Assembly (NCBI RefSeq): GCF_006704125.1
Contig: NZ_VIGH01000004.1
Coordinates: forward strand, 186,001-250,000
Reading direction: 5' to 3'
Source: Rhodococcus spelaei
Lineage (GTDB): Bacteria; Actinomycetota; Actinomycetes; Mycobacteriales; Mycobacteriaceae
Length of the DNA stretch: 64,000 bases
Shown here piece after piece: positions 19,784 to 29,061 of the stretch. The position numbers and the translations under genes are program-made. Numbering within the stretch: position 1 is the first letter of the stretch; each line of letters starts with the position of its first letter. The notes under the pieces were generated by a model, which worked only from the letters and a program-made list of their open reading frames with translations, did not search any database and was not told the origin of the DNA.

Positions 19784-22700
19784 ACCTGCCAGGCGTGCCC
19801 GACGTACCCGCCCGGTGCCCGCCACGGTCCGGTGGACAGCAGTGCCGCACCGGTCACGGTGCCCAGCCCCGCGAGCCCGACCAGGGTCCGGGCCGCCGCG
19901 ACCGGTCCACGTAGCCGCCCGACGGTGATCGCCAGCGCCGTCACGATCACGGTGACCGCCAGCCCGGGCCAGCCCGCGACGACCGTCGCCGACGCCAGCA
20001 CGCCGACGTAGCCGGCAGTGGCGCTGCGCCAGGTGCGTGGCGCCGGACCGGGATCGGTGGGGCGGCGGCGGGTCCCACGCAGCACGATCGGGCCCAGCGC
20101 CAGCGCGAACAACGGGATCAACGCGAGCAGTCCCGCCGCGATGCCGAGCCGGTACCAGCGGTCGGTCGGGAACTCGAGGGTGACGGTGCCGTCGGTGCCG
20201 GCGGGGATCACCCAGCCCTGCTGCCAGCCGTTGACCACCACCCGGGACAGCTCGGTGCCGTCCGGTGCGGTCGCGATCCAGCCGATGTTCTGCGACTCGG
20301 GGATCACCACCAGCCGGTCGCGGCCGGTGGCGGTGAAGGTCAGCTCGCGGTGGTTGGGGGTCCAGGCTGTGGTGGGTACCGGCGTCTCGGCCCGGGGCGC
20401 GTCGGAGACGGGCGGGGTGGCGGCGTCCAGGCGCAGGCCGTCGACGAAGAACGCCGGTCCCGGTGCGACCACGACGGACTGCTCGCCCGCGGGGAGTGTC
20501 GCTGCGGGGGTGCCGCAGACGGTCGCGGGAACCGGTGCGCCGGAACGCAACTGCTCGGCTGTCGCGGTCACCGTGGTGTGCAGTACCTGACCCGCGAAGG
20601 AGATCACCGGACCGTCTGCGCAGCCGACGGTGACGGTCCGATCGGCGGCGTCCGCCGGGTCGGGCCCCGTTCCGGGCATCACCACGTCCCGACCGTCGGG
20701 TCCGGCGGTGAGCACGCCGATCTCGGCGATCCCGGTCGGCTGCGGCTGCGCGAACCCGAACGCGGTCTGGTCCAACACGTCGTCCCAGGCGGTCACGCTG
20801 AGCACGATGCGGTCGGTGACGGCGGGTTCGAGTTGCACCCGGCCGTCGCGGATCTCACGTACCTGCGGGCCGGTGCCCAGGTTGACCGCGACGGCCGTCG
20901 CCGGGGCGGGCAACGCGCCGAGGCTCGGGGTGAGCTCGAGTCCCGTCACCCGGACGGGGTGCGGAAGATTCAGCGTGACAGTTGGTTTCGGTCCCTTGCC
21001 GGTGGTGGAGTCGGTGGCGGCGGTCCAGCTGGTGCGGGGGTCGCCGTCGGTCGCGGCGGCCGCCGAGCCGCGGACGTCGCCGACCTCCGAGTCCCCGACG
21101 GCCTGCACCCGAGCGGGGTCGGCCAGCAGTGCCTCGAGCGCCGGGCCCTGTCGCGACCGCACCAGCAGCCGCGGCGTCACTGTCGTGTCGGCGGGCACCG
21201 ACAGCGTCCGCTCGAACGCGGCGAGTTCCTCGGGCTGCATGGCCAGGCCGCGGCCGCAGCGCACCCGGTCGGTGGCGTCGACGCAGCCGGTGCGGCCGGG
21301 CAGTTCCTGGCCGAGGTCCCAGGCGTCGACGGTCGCGCCCGTCGGGGTGGGAGGCAGCACTGTCCGGTGGCGGATGGGCACGGTGACCGGGTGGTCCCGG
21401 TCGGTGTAGTCCTCGACCGACAGCTCGCTGATGCCGAACTGGGTTCCCACCGAACCGTCCTCGGTCCTGGTGGCGGTGATCTTGACCCAGTCGGTCTCGC
21501 CGGGCGGCAGCGAGACGGTCAGCAGGTCGCCCGGCTTGCCGACCCGCACCGCGGTGCTGCCGTTCGCGGTGGTGATCTCGAGCTGCTTGACCGGGACGCC
21601 GAGCGCGGCCGGGCTGGTCCGCAGGTGCAGCAGCCCGGCGCGGACCGGATTGTCGAAGTCGAGTCGAAGCCACTGTCCGAGTGCGCTTTCCAGGCCGTTG
21701 CTGAACCAGCCGGTGGCTTGGTCGCCGTCCACCACCGCGGCGGGCCCGCTGCCCGGCGCGGTGCCGCCGAGCTGGGTGGCGTCGGCGGCGGAGCTGGACA
21801 CGCTGATCCGGGCGCCGTCCCACACGCCGGTCACCAGCGGCGCGCCGTCGACCGGGTAGTCGGGCACGAGGTTGTAGGTGCGCCGCGGGTCGTCGGGCCC
21901 GCGCAGTGCCGAACTGTGGTTGTCGACCTGGCCGAAATCGGTTTCCCGGTCGGTCGGGGTGTCGGTGACGGTGACGGAGTCGACGGGCAGTCCGGCGCGG
22001 GCGGCGTCGGCTGCCAGCAGCACCGGTCCGGAGGTCGGGCTGTCGCCCGGCTCGCGCCGGGAGTTCAAGCGCTGCAACGACTCCGGTCCACCCTGCACGA
22101 CGGGCACCGCGGCCAGGTCCACGGTGAACGGGCCGGACGCGACCGTCTCGGGTCGATGCGGATCCGAGACCCGGTAGATCTCGACAGCCGGATACCGTGG
22201 CCGCAGGTCGCCGTCCGCGACGAACCCGTCCACGTGACCCGGACCGACGTCCTCCCCGAACTGGGCCACCCGGGACAGTCCGGGGGAGTCGTCCACGGCC
22301 TGGTGGACCAGTAGCGGTCGCGTCGAGCGGGACGTCTCCGGATCCAGGTCGTTGCGCACCACCAGGTAACTGATGCCCTGCTCGAGCAGGGTTTCGGCGA
22401 GTCCGTCGGACGGGCTGCCGTCGGCGATCAGGCGTTGCACGGAGTCGAGCGCGCGGATCGCGCCCGGTGGCACCAGCGGCACGGCGTCGCGGACCGCCCA
22501 CGGGGTGGTCGCCAGCGCCTGCAGGGGTTCGTCCCGGGTCAGGCCCCAGACCTGGGCGGCGAACGGGGCGCCCGGGACCACCAGCGCGCGCTGCGCGTCG
22601 GACCCGTCGGGTGAGGTGCCGCCGGCGTTCTCGCTCAACCAGTCCGCGGCCTCGTGCCAGTAGCCCGGCACCGCGTCGTAGGCGCCGCGCGGCGCGAGCT

Positions 22701-24102
22701 TGCCGGTCCAGGCCAGCGAGGTGGACAGGGTGAGTGCCACGAGGATCAGGCTGGTGACCGCGACCATCGGTTCGCGTTCGGGGTGCGCGAACGCGCTGCG
22801 CCAGCGGGCGGTCGGGACCGAGCCGGGCAGCGGGACCTTCGCGAGCAGGTGCGCGAGGCCGAGCGCGAGCGGCAGCCGGACCAGCGGTTCGAGCTTGTGC
22901 ACGTTGCGCAGCGGGGCGCCGCCGGAGTCGAGGAAGGTCCGGACGGTGTCGGCGAACGGGGAGCCGAGTTCACCGACGTAGCCGGCGGCGAGTCCCGCGA
23001 GCCCGACGAACAGGATCAGTACCAGCCTGCCCTTGGCGGGCATGGCCCGCATCGCCAGCCCGGCCAGGCCCGCGGCGGCGATCAGTCCGGTGGCGACCAC
23101 GGCGGCCGGCTGGGTGACCAGGACCGCGCCGGCGATGCGTTCGGGGGAGACGAACGGGGTCCAGCTGTCGGTGCCGCGCAGCACCTCGGTGAGGCTGGTC
23201 CACTGGGTGGTGACCCCGGAGGACTCGATGTAGTCGAGGAACGGCGGGCTGACCTTGCCGAGCAGCAGCAGCGGCACCATCCACCACGCGACTGCCAGCA
23301 GGCACAGCGGGATCCACCAGGCGGTGAATCGCCACCAGCGCCGGTTCGGGCGGTGGCTGACCCACCACAGCGCCGCGATCAGGCAGGCGGCGCCGGTCGC
23401 GACTGCGTTGACCGCGCCCATCAGTGCCACCGCCACCGCCGACTGCGCCGCCAGCACCGAGGCGCTCCGCGCCCGTGAGTCCTTCTGGCCCGCGTGGGGG
23501 CCGAAAGGACTCACAGGCGACGAAGTCGCAATGACAACCGGCAACAGCACCCACGGCGCCAGCATCATCGGCAGGGTCTCGGAGGAGATGGAACCGAGGG
23601 TGGTCAGCACCCGCGGCGCGAGGGCGAACGACAGCGCCGCGATGATGCGCGAGCTGCGACTGCCGACACCGAGGGCCTCGGCGAGCCGGACGATGCCCCA
23701 GAAGCCGGCGATCAGCAGCAGCGCCCACCACACCCGCTGGGTGATCCACGGCGGAATGTGTGCGAGCTGGCCGAGCGCGAAGAACGCGCCGTGCGGGAAG
23801 AAGTAGCCGTACGCCTGGTTCTGGACCTGGCCGAGGGGGGCCTGGCTGGACCACTGGTGCGAGGCGCGCGCGAGAAACCCGATCGGGTTCTGTGTGAGGT
23901 CGTACTTGGTGTCGGCGACGAGCAGTCCGGGGGACTGCAGGAACGCCAGTACGAAGGCGACGGCCGAGGCGCCGAACAGCCACCGCCGCGACAACGGCGC
24001 GGTGTTCACGCGGCCGGAATCAGTGACGGAGTTCGGCGCCCCGGACGTCGGGGACGAGCTGGAAGTCGTCTGCGAGGAGCTGTTAACGGCTGCCGTACTC
24101 AA
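19645..24102 (-). CDS. aftD: Arabinofuranosyltransferase AftD
   Basis: 1485 residues. Adds alpha-(1->3)-linked arabinofuranose branches during arabinogalactan/lipoarabinomannan synthesis, using decaprenyl-phospho-arabinose. N-terminal GT-C membrane region with the loop motif ADTKYDLTQNPIGFL near residue 64, then a long extracytoplasmic part with discoidin-like carbohydrate-binding modules (WLRLDFDNPVRAGLLHLR near 810; a second near 1060), and C-terminal membrane helices. The start is TTG at 24102, overlapping the DUF2613 stop by 20 bases; GTG 24009 is an alternative. Residues SSPVSPFGPHAGQKDS come from an inserted palindrome (23475-23514). Confidence 0.9.
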   Translation of the reverse strand: MSTAAVNSSSQTTSSSSPTSGAPNSVTDSGRVNTAPLSRRWLFGASAVAFVLAFLQSPGLLVADTKYDLTQNPIGFLARASHQWSSQAPLGQVQNQAYGYFFPHGAFFALGQLAHIPPWITQRVWWALLLIAGFWGIVRLAEALGVGSRSSRIIAALSFALAPRVLTTLGSISSETLPMMLAPWVLLPVVIATSSPVSPFGPHAGQKDSRARSASVLAAQSAVAVALMGAVNAVATGAACLIAALWWVSHRPNRRWWRFTAWWIPLCLLAVAWWMVPLLLLGKVSPPFLDYIESSGVTTQWTSLTEVLRGTDSWTPFVSPERIAGAVLVTQPAAVVATGLIAAAGLAGLAMRAMPAKGRLVLILFVGLAGLAAGYVGELGSPFADTVRTFLDSGGAPLRNVHKLEPLVRLPLALGLAHLLAKVPLPGSVPTARWRSAFAHPEREPMVAVTSLILVALTLSTSLAWTGKLAPRGAYDAVPGYWHEAADWLSENAGGTSPDGSDAQRALVVPGAPFAAQVWGLTRDEPLQALATTPWAVRDAVPLVPPGAIRALDSVQRLIADGSPSDGLAETLLEQGISYLVVRNDLDPETSRSTRPLLVHQAVDDSPGLSRVAQFGEDVGPGHVDGFVADGDLRPRYPAVEIYRVSDPHRPETVASGPFTVDLAAVPVVQGGPESLQRLNSRREPGDSPTSGPVLLAADAARAGLPVDSVTVTDTPTDRETDFGQVDNHSSALRGPDDPRRTYNLVPDYPVDGAPLVTGVWDGARISVSSSAADATQLGGTAPGSGPAAVVDGDQATGWFSNGLESALGQWLRLDFDNPVRAGLLHLRTSPAALGVPVKQLEITTANGSTAVRVGKPGDLLTVSLPPGETDWVKITATRTEDGSVGTQFGISELSVEDYTDRDHPVTVPIRHRTVLPPTPTGATVDAWDLGQELPGRTGCVDATDRVRCGRGLAMQPEELAAFERTLSVPADTTVTPRLLVRSRQGPALEALLADPARVQAVGDSEVGDVRGSAAAATDGDPRTSWTAATDSTTGKGPKPTVTLNLPHPVRVTGLELTPSLGALPAPATAVAVNLGTGPQVREIRDGRVQLEPAVTDRIVLSVTAWDDVLDQTAFGFAQPQPTGIAEIGVLTAGPDGRDVVMPGTGPDPADAADRTVTVGCADGPVISFAGQVLHTTVTATAEQLRSGAPVPATVCGTPAATLPAGEQSVVVAPGPAFFVDGLRLDAATPPVSDAPRAETPVPTTAWTPNHRELTFTATGRDRLVVIPESQNIGWIATAPDGTELSRVVVNGWQQGWVIPAGTDGTVTLEFPTDRWYRLGIAAGLLALIPLFALALGPIVLRGTRRRPTDPGPAPRTWRSATAGYVGVLASATVVAGWPGLAVTVIVTALAITVGRLRGPVAAARTLVGLAGLGTVTGAALLSTGPWRAPGGYVGHAWQVQLATLVAVVAVGLAAVPLSGSAARAARRRLSQRFSASRAGSSSSA
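23475..23514. repeat. Palindromic element inserted in frame in aftD
   Basis: Arms 23475-23491 and 23497-23514 pair almost perfectly over about 17 bases (GTGAGTCCTT core), with a 5-base loop. It is read as SPFGPHAGQKDS in a cytoplasm/membrane loop of AftD that looks unrelated to its surroundings. Confidence 0.6.
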
Positions 24103-24253
24103 CCTGGTTCAGCAGGGAGGAATTGGCGTTGCCGGTGCGGTCGATGTCCGGACGGGTGTTGTCCGAGGCGGCCGCGGTGATCCCGAAGACGGCGCCGAGT
24201 CCGAGGACCGCGCCGATCACTGCACTTGCCACGCCGGGGACAAGGAACTTCAT
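24083..24253 (-). CDS. DUF2613 small membrane/secreted peptide (Rv0236A-like)
   Basis: 56 residues from the ATG at 24253, which has GGGAGA 6-7 bases upstream. One hydrophobic segment (residues 4-28, VPGVASAVIGAVLGLGAVFG) then a short polar tail ending NQVEYGSR. This small family is found only in Actinobacteria and sits directly before aftD, as here. The stop overlaps the aftD TTG start, so the pair is translationally coupled. It may be an accessory subunit of AftD; that is inference. Confidence 0.85.
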   Translation of the reverse strand: MKFLVPGVASAVIGAVLGLGAVFGITAAASDNTRPDIDRTGNANSSLLNQVEYGSR

Positions 24254-24376
24254 CTCGGATCTCCCATTTGCTTCTGCCTGGCTGAAAACGTTTCGCGTCA
24301 AGGTATCACCCGGGGCGGGACGGGAGGGCTCGCTGCCGGAGTTTGCCTCGACGCGGTGACCCTTGCCCGCCTGCCC

Positions 24377-25459
24377 TCACGAAACGCCCAGCGCGCCGAG
24401 CAGGGTGCCGAGTTTGGTTGTCGTCTCGGCCAGCTCGGAGTCGGGGTCCGAGGCCGCGACGATGCCGCCGCCCGCCCAGGCCCGCAGTCGCAGGCCGTCC
24501 GCGTCGACCTCGGCGCACCGGATCGCGACCACCCACACGCCGTCACCGTCGGCGTCGCACCAGCCTGCGGCGCCGCCGTAGAAGCGGCGGGGTTCCTCGG
24601 TGGCGCGGATGGCGTCGAGCGACGCCGCGAACGGGGTGCCGCCGACCGCGGGGGTGGGGTGTAGCAGTCGGGCCAGTTCGAGGGCCGACGGTGCCGGGTC
24701 ACGGAGCAGTCCGCGGATGGGGGTGGCCAAGTGCCACACCTGTCGGGTACTGACCAGCTCGGGCGCGTCGGGCACCGACAGTTCGGTGCAGACGGGCCCG
24801 AGGACCTCGCGGATCCGGTCGGTGACGTAGGCGTGCTCGATCCGGTTCTTCGCCGACGCCAGCAGGGCCTGGCCCTCGGCGTGGTCGGCCTCGGGATCGG
24901 CCCGCCGCGGCGCGGTCCCCGCGAGGGGGAAGCAACGGACCTCCCGGCCGGTCCGTTCGAGCAGCAGTTCCGGGCTGGCCCCGACGAGGGCGTGCCCGGT
25001 GTAGTCGTCGCCGGCGGGGGTCAGGTCGACGCCGAATCCGTTGCCGTGCGGATCGCCGTCGACCAGTCGGGCCAGCAGCGACCACGGCCGGATCGGGTGG
25101 TCGGCTTCGAGGATCACCGAGCGTGCGGCGACCACCTTGTCCAGTTCGCCCGCCCGCAACCGGTCGACCAGGACGGCGACCCGGCGCAGGTGTTCCTCGG
25201 GAGCGGGCAGTCGCTCGGCGACGCGGACGGCGGGCAGGGTCGGCACGGCCTCGGGGCGCCACGGCCCGGTGGTGAAGACCGCGGTCTCGGGGGCGGTCAG
25301 CGCGGCCGGACCGCAGGGGTCGAAGGGCAGCGCACCGACGACGAGCGGGACGTCCCGCCGCGCGAGAGCCTCGGCGGCGGCGTCGATTCCGCGGTACTGG
25401 TCCCGGCTGCCGGAGGTGCGCAGGGTCCGGTCGGCGCGCGAGAGCAGGAAACCGTCCAT
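24377..25459 (-). CDS. Isochorismate synthase (MenF/EntC/DhbC type)
   Basis: 360 residues. Converts chorismate to isochorismate, the first step to menaquinone or catechol siderophores. C-terminal chorismate-binding fold with VVAARSV, PELLLERTG, FPLAGTAPRR, SAKNRIEHAYV, HLATPIRG, HPTPAVGGTP and FYGGAAGW, all typical and with the acidic Mg ligands in place. It stands alone between aftD/DUF2613 and uspA with no other menaquinone or siderophore gene nearby, so the pathway cannot be told. Confidence 0.88.
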   Translation of the reverse strand: MDGFLLSRADRTLRTSGSRDQYRGIDAAAEALARRDVPLVVGALPFDPCGPAALTAPETAVFTTGPWRPEAVPTLPAVRVAERLPAPEEHLRRVAVLVDRLRAGELDKVVAARSVILEADHPIRPWSLLARLVDGDPHGNGFGVDLTPAGDDYTGHALVGASPELLLERTGREVRCFPLAGTAPRRADPEADHAEGQALLASAKNRIEHAYVTDRIREVLGPVCTELSVPDAPELVSTRQVWHLATPIRGLLRDPAPSALELARLLHPTPAVGGTPFAASLDAIRATEEPRRFYGGAAGWCDADGDGVWVVAIRCAEVDADGLRLRAWAGGGIVAASDPDSELAETTTKLGTLLGALGVS

Positions 25460-25519
25460 GTCGGCTCTCGACGATAGTCGCCGGTGCCCGAGCGCCGACG
25501 TGCCGGGCGCGCCCGACCC

Positions 25520-25987
25520 CTACCTTCCTGGCGGAACGATCAGCACCGGGCGGTGACTGTGCCGCAGCACGTGGTCGGCGACCGACGACTGCAACAGCGA
25601 CTTCAGTCCGGTGGTGCCGCGGGTGCCGGTGACGATGATGTCGGCGTTCAGATCGTCGGCCGCCTCGACGATGGTCGTCCAGATGGTGGTGACGCATTCC
25701 GCCGTCCGGCCTTCCGCGTTGAGCCCGACGCTCCGCGCGAGGTCGAGGCCCTCGACGTTGACGGTCTTCGCGTCGGTCAGTGCGATGTCCTCGCTGTCCT
25801 CGTCGGGGACCCACTCGGGTTGCATCACCCCCGACAGTCCCGACATCCGGGCGGCCTGGCGGACCATCGGTTCCCAGGCGGTGATGACGACGGCGCGTTC
25901 GGCGCTGAGGAAGCGGCCTGCGTATTCGACTGCGCGCTTGGAATTCTCGGTTCCGTCGTAGGCGATGAGCATCAGGTCGGCGGGCAT
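25520..25987 (-). CDS. Universal stress protein, UspA family
   Basis: 155 residues, one Usp domain. N-terminal LIAYDGTENSKRAVEYA and C-terminal IIVTGTRGTTGLKSLLQSS, the ATP-binding GxxG-x9-G(S/T) pattern, ending ADHVLRHSHRPVLIV. AGGAGG five bases before the ATG at 25987. Single gene after the isochorismate synthase on the same strand, transcribed toward it. Confidence 0.92.
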   Translation of the reverse strand: MPADLMLIAYDGTENSKRAVEYAGRFLSAERAVVITAWEPMVRQAARMSGLSGVMQPEWVPDEDSEDIALTDAKTVNVEGLDLARSVGLNAEGRTAECVTTIWTTIVEAADDLNADIIVTGTRGTTGLKSLLQSSVADHVLRHSHRPVLIVPPGR

Positions 25988-26165
25988 CGAGACCTCCTCT
26001 TCTCGGGCGGCGATCCTGCCCTCAGGTTACCGTGCCGGGGCCCTCGCGGGGCCTCGCCGCGTAGTCGAAATGCCAGGTGGGGCCCCTTCGCCCCAGGGCT
26101 GTGCGTCCACGTGGATCCCCGGCGGCCGGCAGTGGATCTCGAGAGCGGGGCATTAGGCTCGTCCT

Positions 26166-27344
26166 GTGACCTTCACCCGATCGACCCGTGTCGCGACCCT
26201 GGTTCTCGGTCTCGGAATGCTCGCCGCGTGCGGCACCTCGGGGACCGACTCGACGACGTCGGCGGCCCCGCCCACGACGACCGAGGTCCCGAACCGGGAC
26301 CTGGTGACCGGGGCCCGCGACCAGAACGAGCCGGCGGTGTGCGGCGCCGACTTCCTGGCCGGGCTCTCGCCGCGGCAGAAGCTCGCGCAGCTGTTGAACG
26401 TCGGCGTGACCGGGACCGCCGACGCGGTGGACGTGGTGCGCCGCGAGCAGGTCGGCGGCATCTTCGTCGGCAGCTGGACCGACGAGTCGATGCTGGCGGG
26501 CAAGCAGGTACCGCAGGTCGAGGCGGTCGCGAAGGTGCCGCTGATGGTGAGCATCGACGAGGAGGGCGGACGCGTGTCGCGGGTCGCGGACCTGCTCGGC
26601 GACGACCCCGCGCCGCGGACGGTCGCGCAGACGATGACGCCGGAACAGACCTATCAGATGGCGTTGACCCGGGGCCGCCAGCTGCACGACCTCGGCATCA
26701 CCGTGAACTTCGCGCCGGTCGTCGACGTCAGCGACCAGCCGGCGAACTCGGTGATCGGGGACCGGTCGTTCTCCGGTGACCCGGCGGTCGTGACGCGTTA
26801 CGCCGGCGAGTACGCCCGCGGCATGCGCGACGCCGGGGTGTTCCCGGTGATCAAGCACTTCCCCGGCCACGGGTCGGGGTCGGGCGACTCGCACACCGGC
26901 GAGGTGACGACGCCGCCGCTGGACCAGTTGCAGACACGAGACCTGGTGCCGTACCGCACGCTCGTGACCACCGGCGTCGGTGTGATGGTCGGGCACCTCG
27001 ACGTGCCGGGCCTGACCGCGCCCGGTGTGCCCGCGAGCATCAGCCCGGCGGCGATGAACCTGCTGCGCACCGGGACCGGCTACGACGCGCCGCCGTTCGA
27101 CGGCCCGATCTTCACCGACGACCTGTCCGGGATGCGGGCGATCACCGACCGGATGGACATCGCGCACGCGGTCGGGGCCGCGCTGACCGCGGGCGCGGAC
27201 GTCGCGTTGTGGTTGACCACGGCACAGGTGCCGGAGGTGCTCGACCACCTCGAGCAGGTCGTGTCGTCGGGTCAGCTGAGCGCGCAGCGGGTGGACGCGT
27301 CGGTGCTGCGGGTGGCGCGGGCCAAGGGCGTCGTCAGCTGCTGA
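26166..27344 (+). CDS. lpqI: Lipoprotein beta-N-acetylglucosaminidase, GH3 (LpqI/NagZ-like)
   Basis: 392 residues. A lipobox LAAC at residues 19-22 follows a short signal, so it is a surface lipoprotein. GH3 fold with the NagZ motif KHFPGHGSGSGDSH near 229 carrying the catalytic Asp-His dyad, and the nucleophile Asp in FTDDLSGM near 318. Cleaves GlcNAc from muropeptides in wall recycling. GTG 26166. Followed by the TetR gene as in Rv0237-Rv0238. Confidence 0.9.
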   Translation: MTFTRSTRVATLVLGLGMLAACGTSGTDSTTSAAPPTTTEVPNRDLVTGARDQNEPAVCGADFLAGLSPRQKLAQLLNVGVTGTADAVDVVRREQVGGIFVGSWTDESMLAGKQVPQVEAVAKVPLMVSIDEEGGRVSRVADLLGDDPAPRTVAQTMTPEQTYQMALTRGRQLHDLGITVNFAPVVDVSDQPANSVIGDRSFSGDPAVVTRYAGEYARGMRDAGVFPVIKHFPGHGSGSGDSHTGEVTTPPLDQLQTRDLVPYRTLVTTGVGVMVGHLDVPGLTAPGVPASISPAAMNLLRTGTGYDAPPFDGPIFTDDLSGMRAITDRMDIAHAVGAALTAGADVALWLTTAQVPEVLDHLEQVVSSGQLSAQRVDASVLRVARAKGVVSC

Positions 27345-27418
27345 GCTCGTTGCCGCAGTGAGGGGCCGGTGCGAGTCGGAGTCGGCGTGCCGGGGAGAAT
27401 GCGGAGAACGTACGAAAT

Positions 27419-27436
27419 TCTTACTCTAGAGTAAGA
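27419..27436. promoter_or_regulatory. Operator palindrome in front of the Rv0238-type tetR
   Basis: TCTTACTCTAGAGTAAGA is a perfect 18-bp palindrome 48 bases before the tetR start. The core TTACT-N4-AGTAA recurs in the fabG4/fadA2 intergenic region at 30467-30486. Most likely the regulator's own operator. Confidence 0.8.
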
Positions 27437-27486
27437 TCGACTGTGGGGTCTCCACCGCGTGTGGGACCGCAGACTCTGGAGGAATG

Positions 27487-28080
27487 ATGGCTGGCGGCAC
27501 CAAGCGGCTCCCTCGCGCAGTGCGCGAGCAGCAGATGCTCGACGCCGCGGTCGAGGTGTTCTCCGCGAACGGCTTCCACGACACCTCGATGGACGCGATC
27601 GCCGCCGCTGCCGAGATCTCCAAGCCGATGCTCTACCTCTACTACGGCTCCAAGGACGAACTGTTCGCCGCGTGCATCGCCCGCGAGGGACTGCGTTTCG
27701 TCGAGGCCATCACCCCGGCCGCCGACCCGCACCTGACGCCGCGCGAGCAGTTGCGCGCCGCGCTCGTCGGGTTCCTCGGGTTCGTCGACGAGAACCGGCC
27801 GTCGTGGATGGTGCTCTACCGGCAGTCGATGTCCCAGCAGGCGTTCGCGTCGCAGGTGCAGGGCAGCCGGCAGCGGCTGATCGAGCTGACCGCCAAACTG
27901 CTCGAGTCCAGCACCAAGGACCCGGAGCCGGGTACCGATTTCGGCATCATGGCCGTCGCACTGGTCGGCGCGGGCGAGGCGGTCGCGGACCGCGTCGCGG
28001 GTGGCGAGATCGCCGTCGACGCCGCCGCAGACCTGCTCGAGAGCCTCGCCTGGCGCGGCCTCGCAGGCAAGAAGAAGTAG
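27487..28080 (+). CDS. TetR-family regulator (Rv0238-like)
   Basis: 197 residues. N-terminal helix-turn-helix TSMDAIAAAAEISKPMLYLY with the YYGSKDELF that follows it. The C-terminal ligand domain is unassigned. Two adjacent ATGs (27484, 27487); the second is favoured by GGAGG at 27478-27482. The gene is followed at once by htdX-fabG4 on the other strand. The same palindrome precedes this gene and lies between fabG4 and fadA2, so it probably represses itself and those lipid genes in response to an acyl-CoA or similar ligand. Confidence 0.9.
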   Translation: MAGGTKRLPRAVREQQMLDAAVEVFSANGFHDTSMDAIAAAAEISKPMLYLYYGSKDELFAACIAREGLRFVEAITPAADPHLTPREQLRAALVGFLGFVDENRPSWMVLYRQSMSQQAFASQVQGSRQRLIELTAKLLESSTKDPEPGTDFGIMAVALVGAGEAVADRVAGGEIAVDAAADLLESLAWRGLAGKKK

Positions 28081-28094
28081 TAGCGCGCCGCCCC

Positions 28095-28145
28095 GGGTGA
28101 TGGGAACCTTCGCCCGGTCTGACCGGTAGAAGGTTCCCATCACCC
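28095..28145. repeat. 51-bp dispersed inverted repeat, copy B (bidirectional terminator)
   Basis: Perfect 17-bp arms (28095-28111 with 28129-28145) and a centre GCCCGGTCTGACCGGTA that can itself fold. Lies between the convergent tetR and htdX genes. Same element as 12167-12217. Confidence 0.8.
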
Positions 28146-28167
28146 AGCCCGTGGGCGGCCGAGTCGT

Positions 28168-29061
28168 CTACCGCAGGGTCGCGGTCAGGTGCGGGTACCC
28201 CTTCTTCGGGTTGCGCATGGCCAGGTCCCAGCCCGACCCCCCGACACCCGAGGCACTGTCGCCGGTGACCTCGTCGGCGTAGACGTTCACCGTTGCCGGC
28301 AGCACCACCGGCTTGCCGAACTTGACGCGGTAGGTGACCGAGTCGGCGACCCGACCTTCCACCGCGCCGAGCACGGCGGCTGCGCTCCACATGCCGTGTG
28401 CGATGGTCCGCGGGAACCCGAATGCCTTGGCGCCCAACGACGACACGTGAATCGGGTTGCGGTCACCGGAGACGGCCGCGTACTTGCTGATGGTCTTCTG
28501 GTCCACCCGCAGGGTGCGCATGGGCTGCGGAGGCGTCTCCTCGGTGCGGGGCGCCTTCTCCTCCCTCGGCGCCCCGGTGGGGTGCATCTTCAGGAAGCTG
28601 CTGACCTGACGCCAGACCAGTTCGCGGCCGACGTTGATCTCACTGACCAGGTCCACCTGGGTGCCCTTCGGGTGCGCGCGCAGGTTCTCCGCGTGCACCT
28701 TCAGGTCCAGCGGCTCGCTCGCCGAGATCGGTCGCAGCTGCTCGATCACGTTGTCGGTGTGCACGGAACCGATTGCCGGGAAGGGGAACTCGGCCGAGAC
28801 CATCAGCTTCATCACGGTCGGGAACACCAGCGTGAACGGGTAGGTGATCGGCAGGGTGTCGCCGAACCTCAGCCCGCACACTCGCGTGTACGCAGCCAGG
28901 TTGTCGGTGTCGACCCGCAGTCCCTTCAGTGCGAGGGTCTGCTCGGGCAGGCTGCGCCGACCGCCCGACTTCCCGACCACCGGCAGCGAGCCGAGAGCGG
29001 CGCGCGCGTAGATGTCGAGGGTGCTCGGCTGCCGGTCGAGTTCGATCACGCGGCCCGCCAT
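28168..29061 (-). CDS. htdX: (R)-3-hydroxyacyl-thioester dehydratase, MaoC family
   Basis: 297 residues with a double hot-dog fold. The hydratase motif is seen as YAAVSGDRNPIHVS followed by GFPRTIAHGMWS, with the catalytic Asp and His. Hydrates or dehydrates (R)-3-hydroxyacyl thioesters. The ATG at 29061 shares one base with the fabG4 stop (TGATG), so the two are coupled. Order and orientation match Rv0241c-Rv0242c. Confidence 0.92.
   Translation of the reverse strand: MAGRVIELDRQPSTLDIYARAALGSLPVVGKSGGRRSLPEQTLALKGLRVDTDNLAAYTRVCGLRFGDTLPITYPFTLVFPTVMKLMVSAEFPFPAIGSVHTDNVIEQLRPISASEPLDLKVHAENLRAHPKGTQVDLVSEINVGRELVWRQVSSFLKMHPTGAPREEKAPRTEETPPQPMRTLRVDQKTISKYAAVSGDRNPIHVSSLGAKAFGFPRTIAHGMWSAAAVLGAVEGRVADSVTYRVKFGKPVVLPATVNVYADEVTGDSASGVGGSGWDLAMRNPKKGYPHLTATLR

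Noticed and set aside
20350-22314. 654-codon plus-strand frame opposite aftD
   Set aside because: Low-complexity Gly/Arg/Val sequence with no ribosome site; aftD on the other strand has clear domain motifs.
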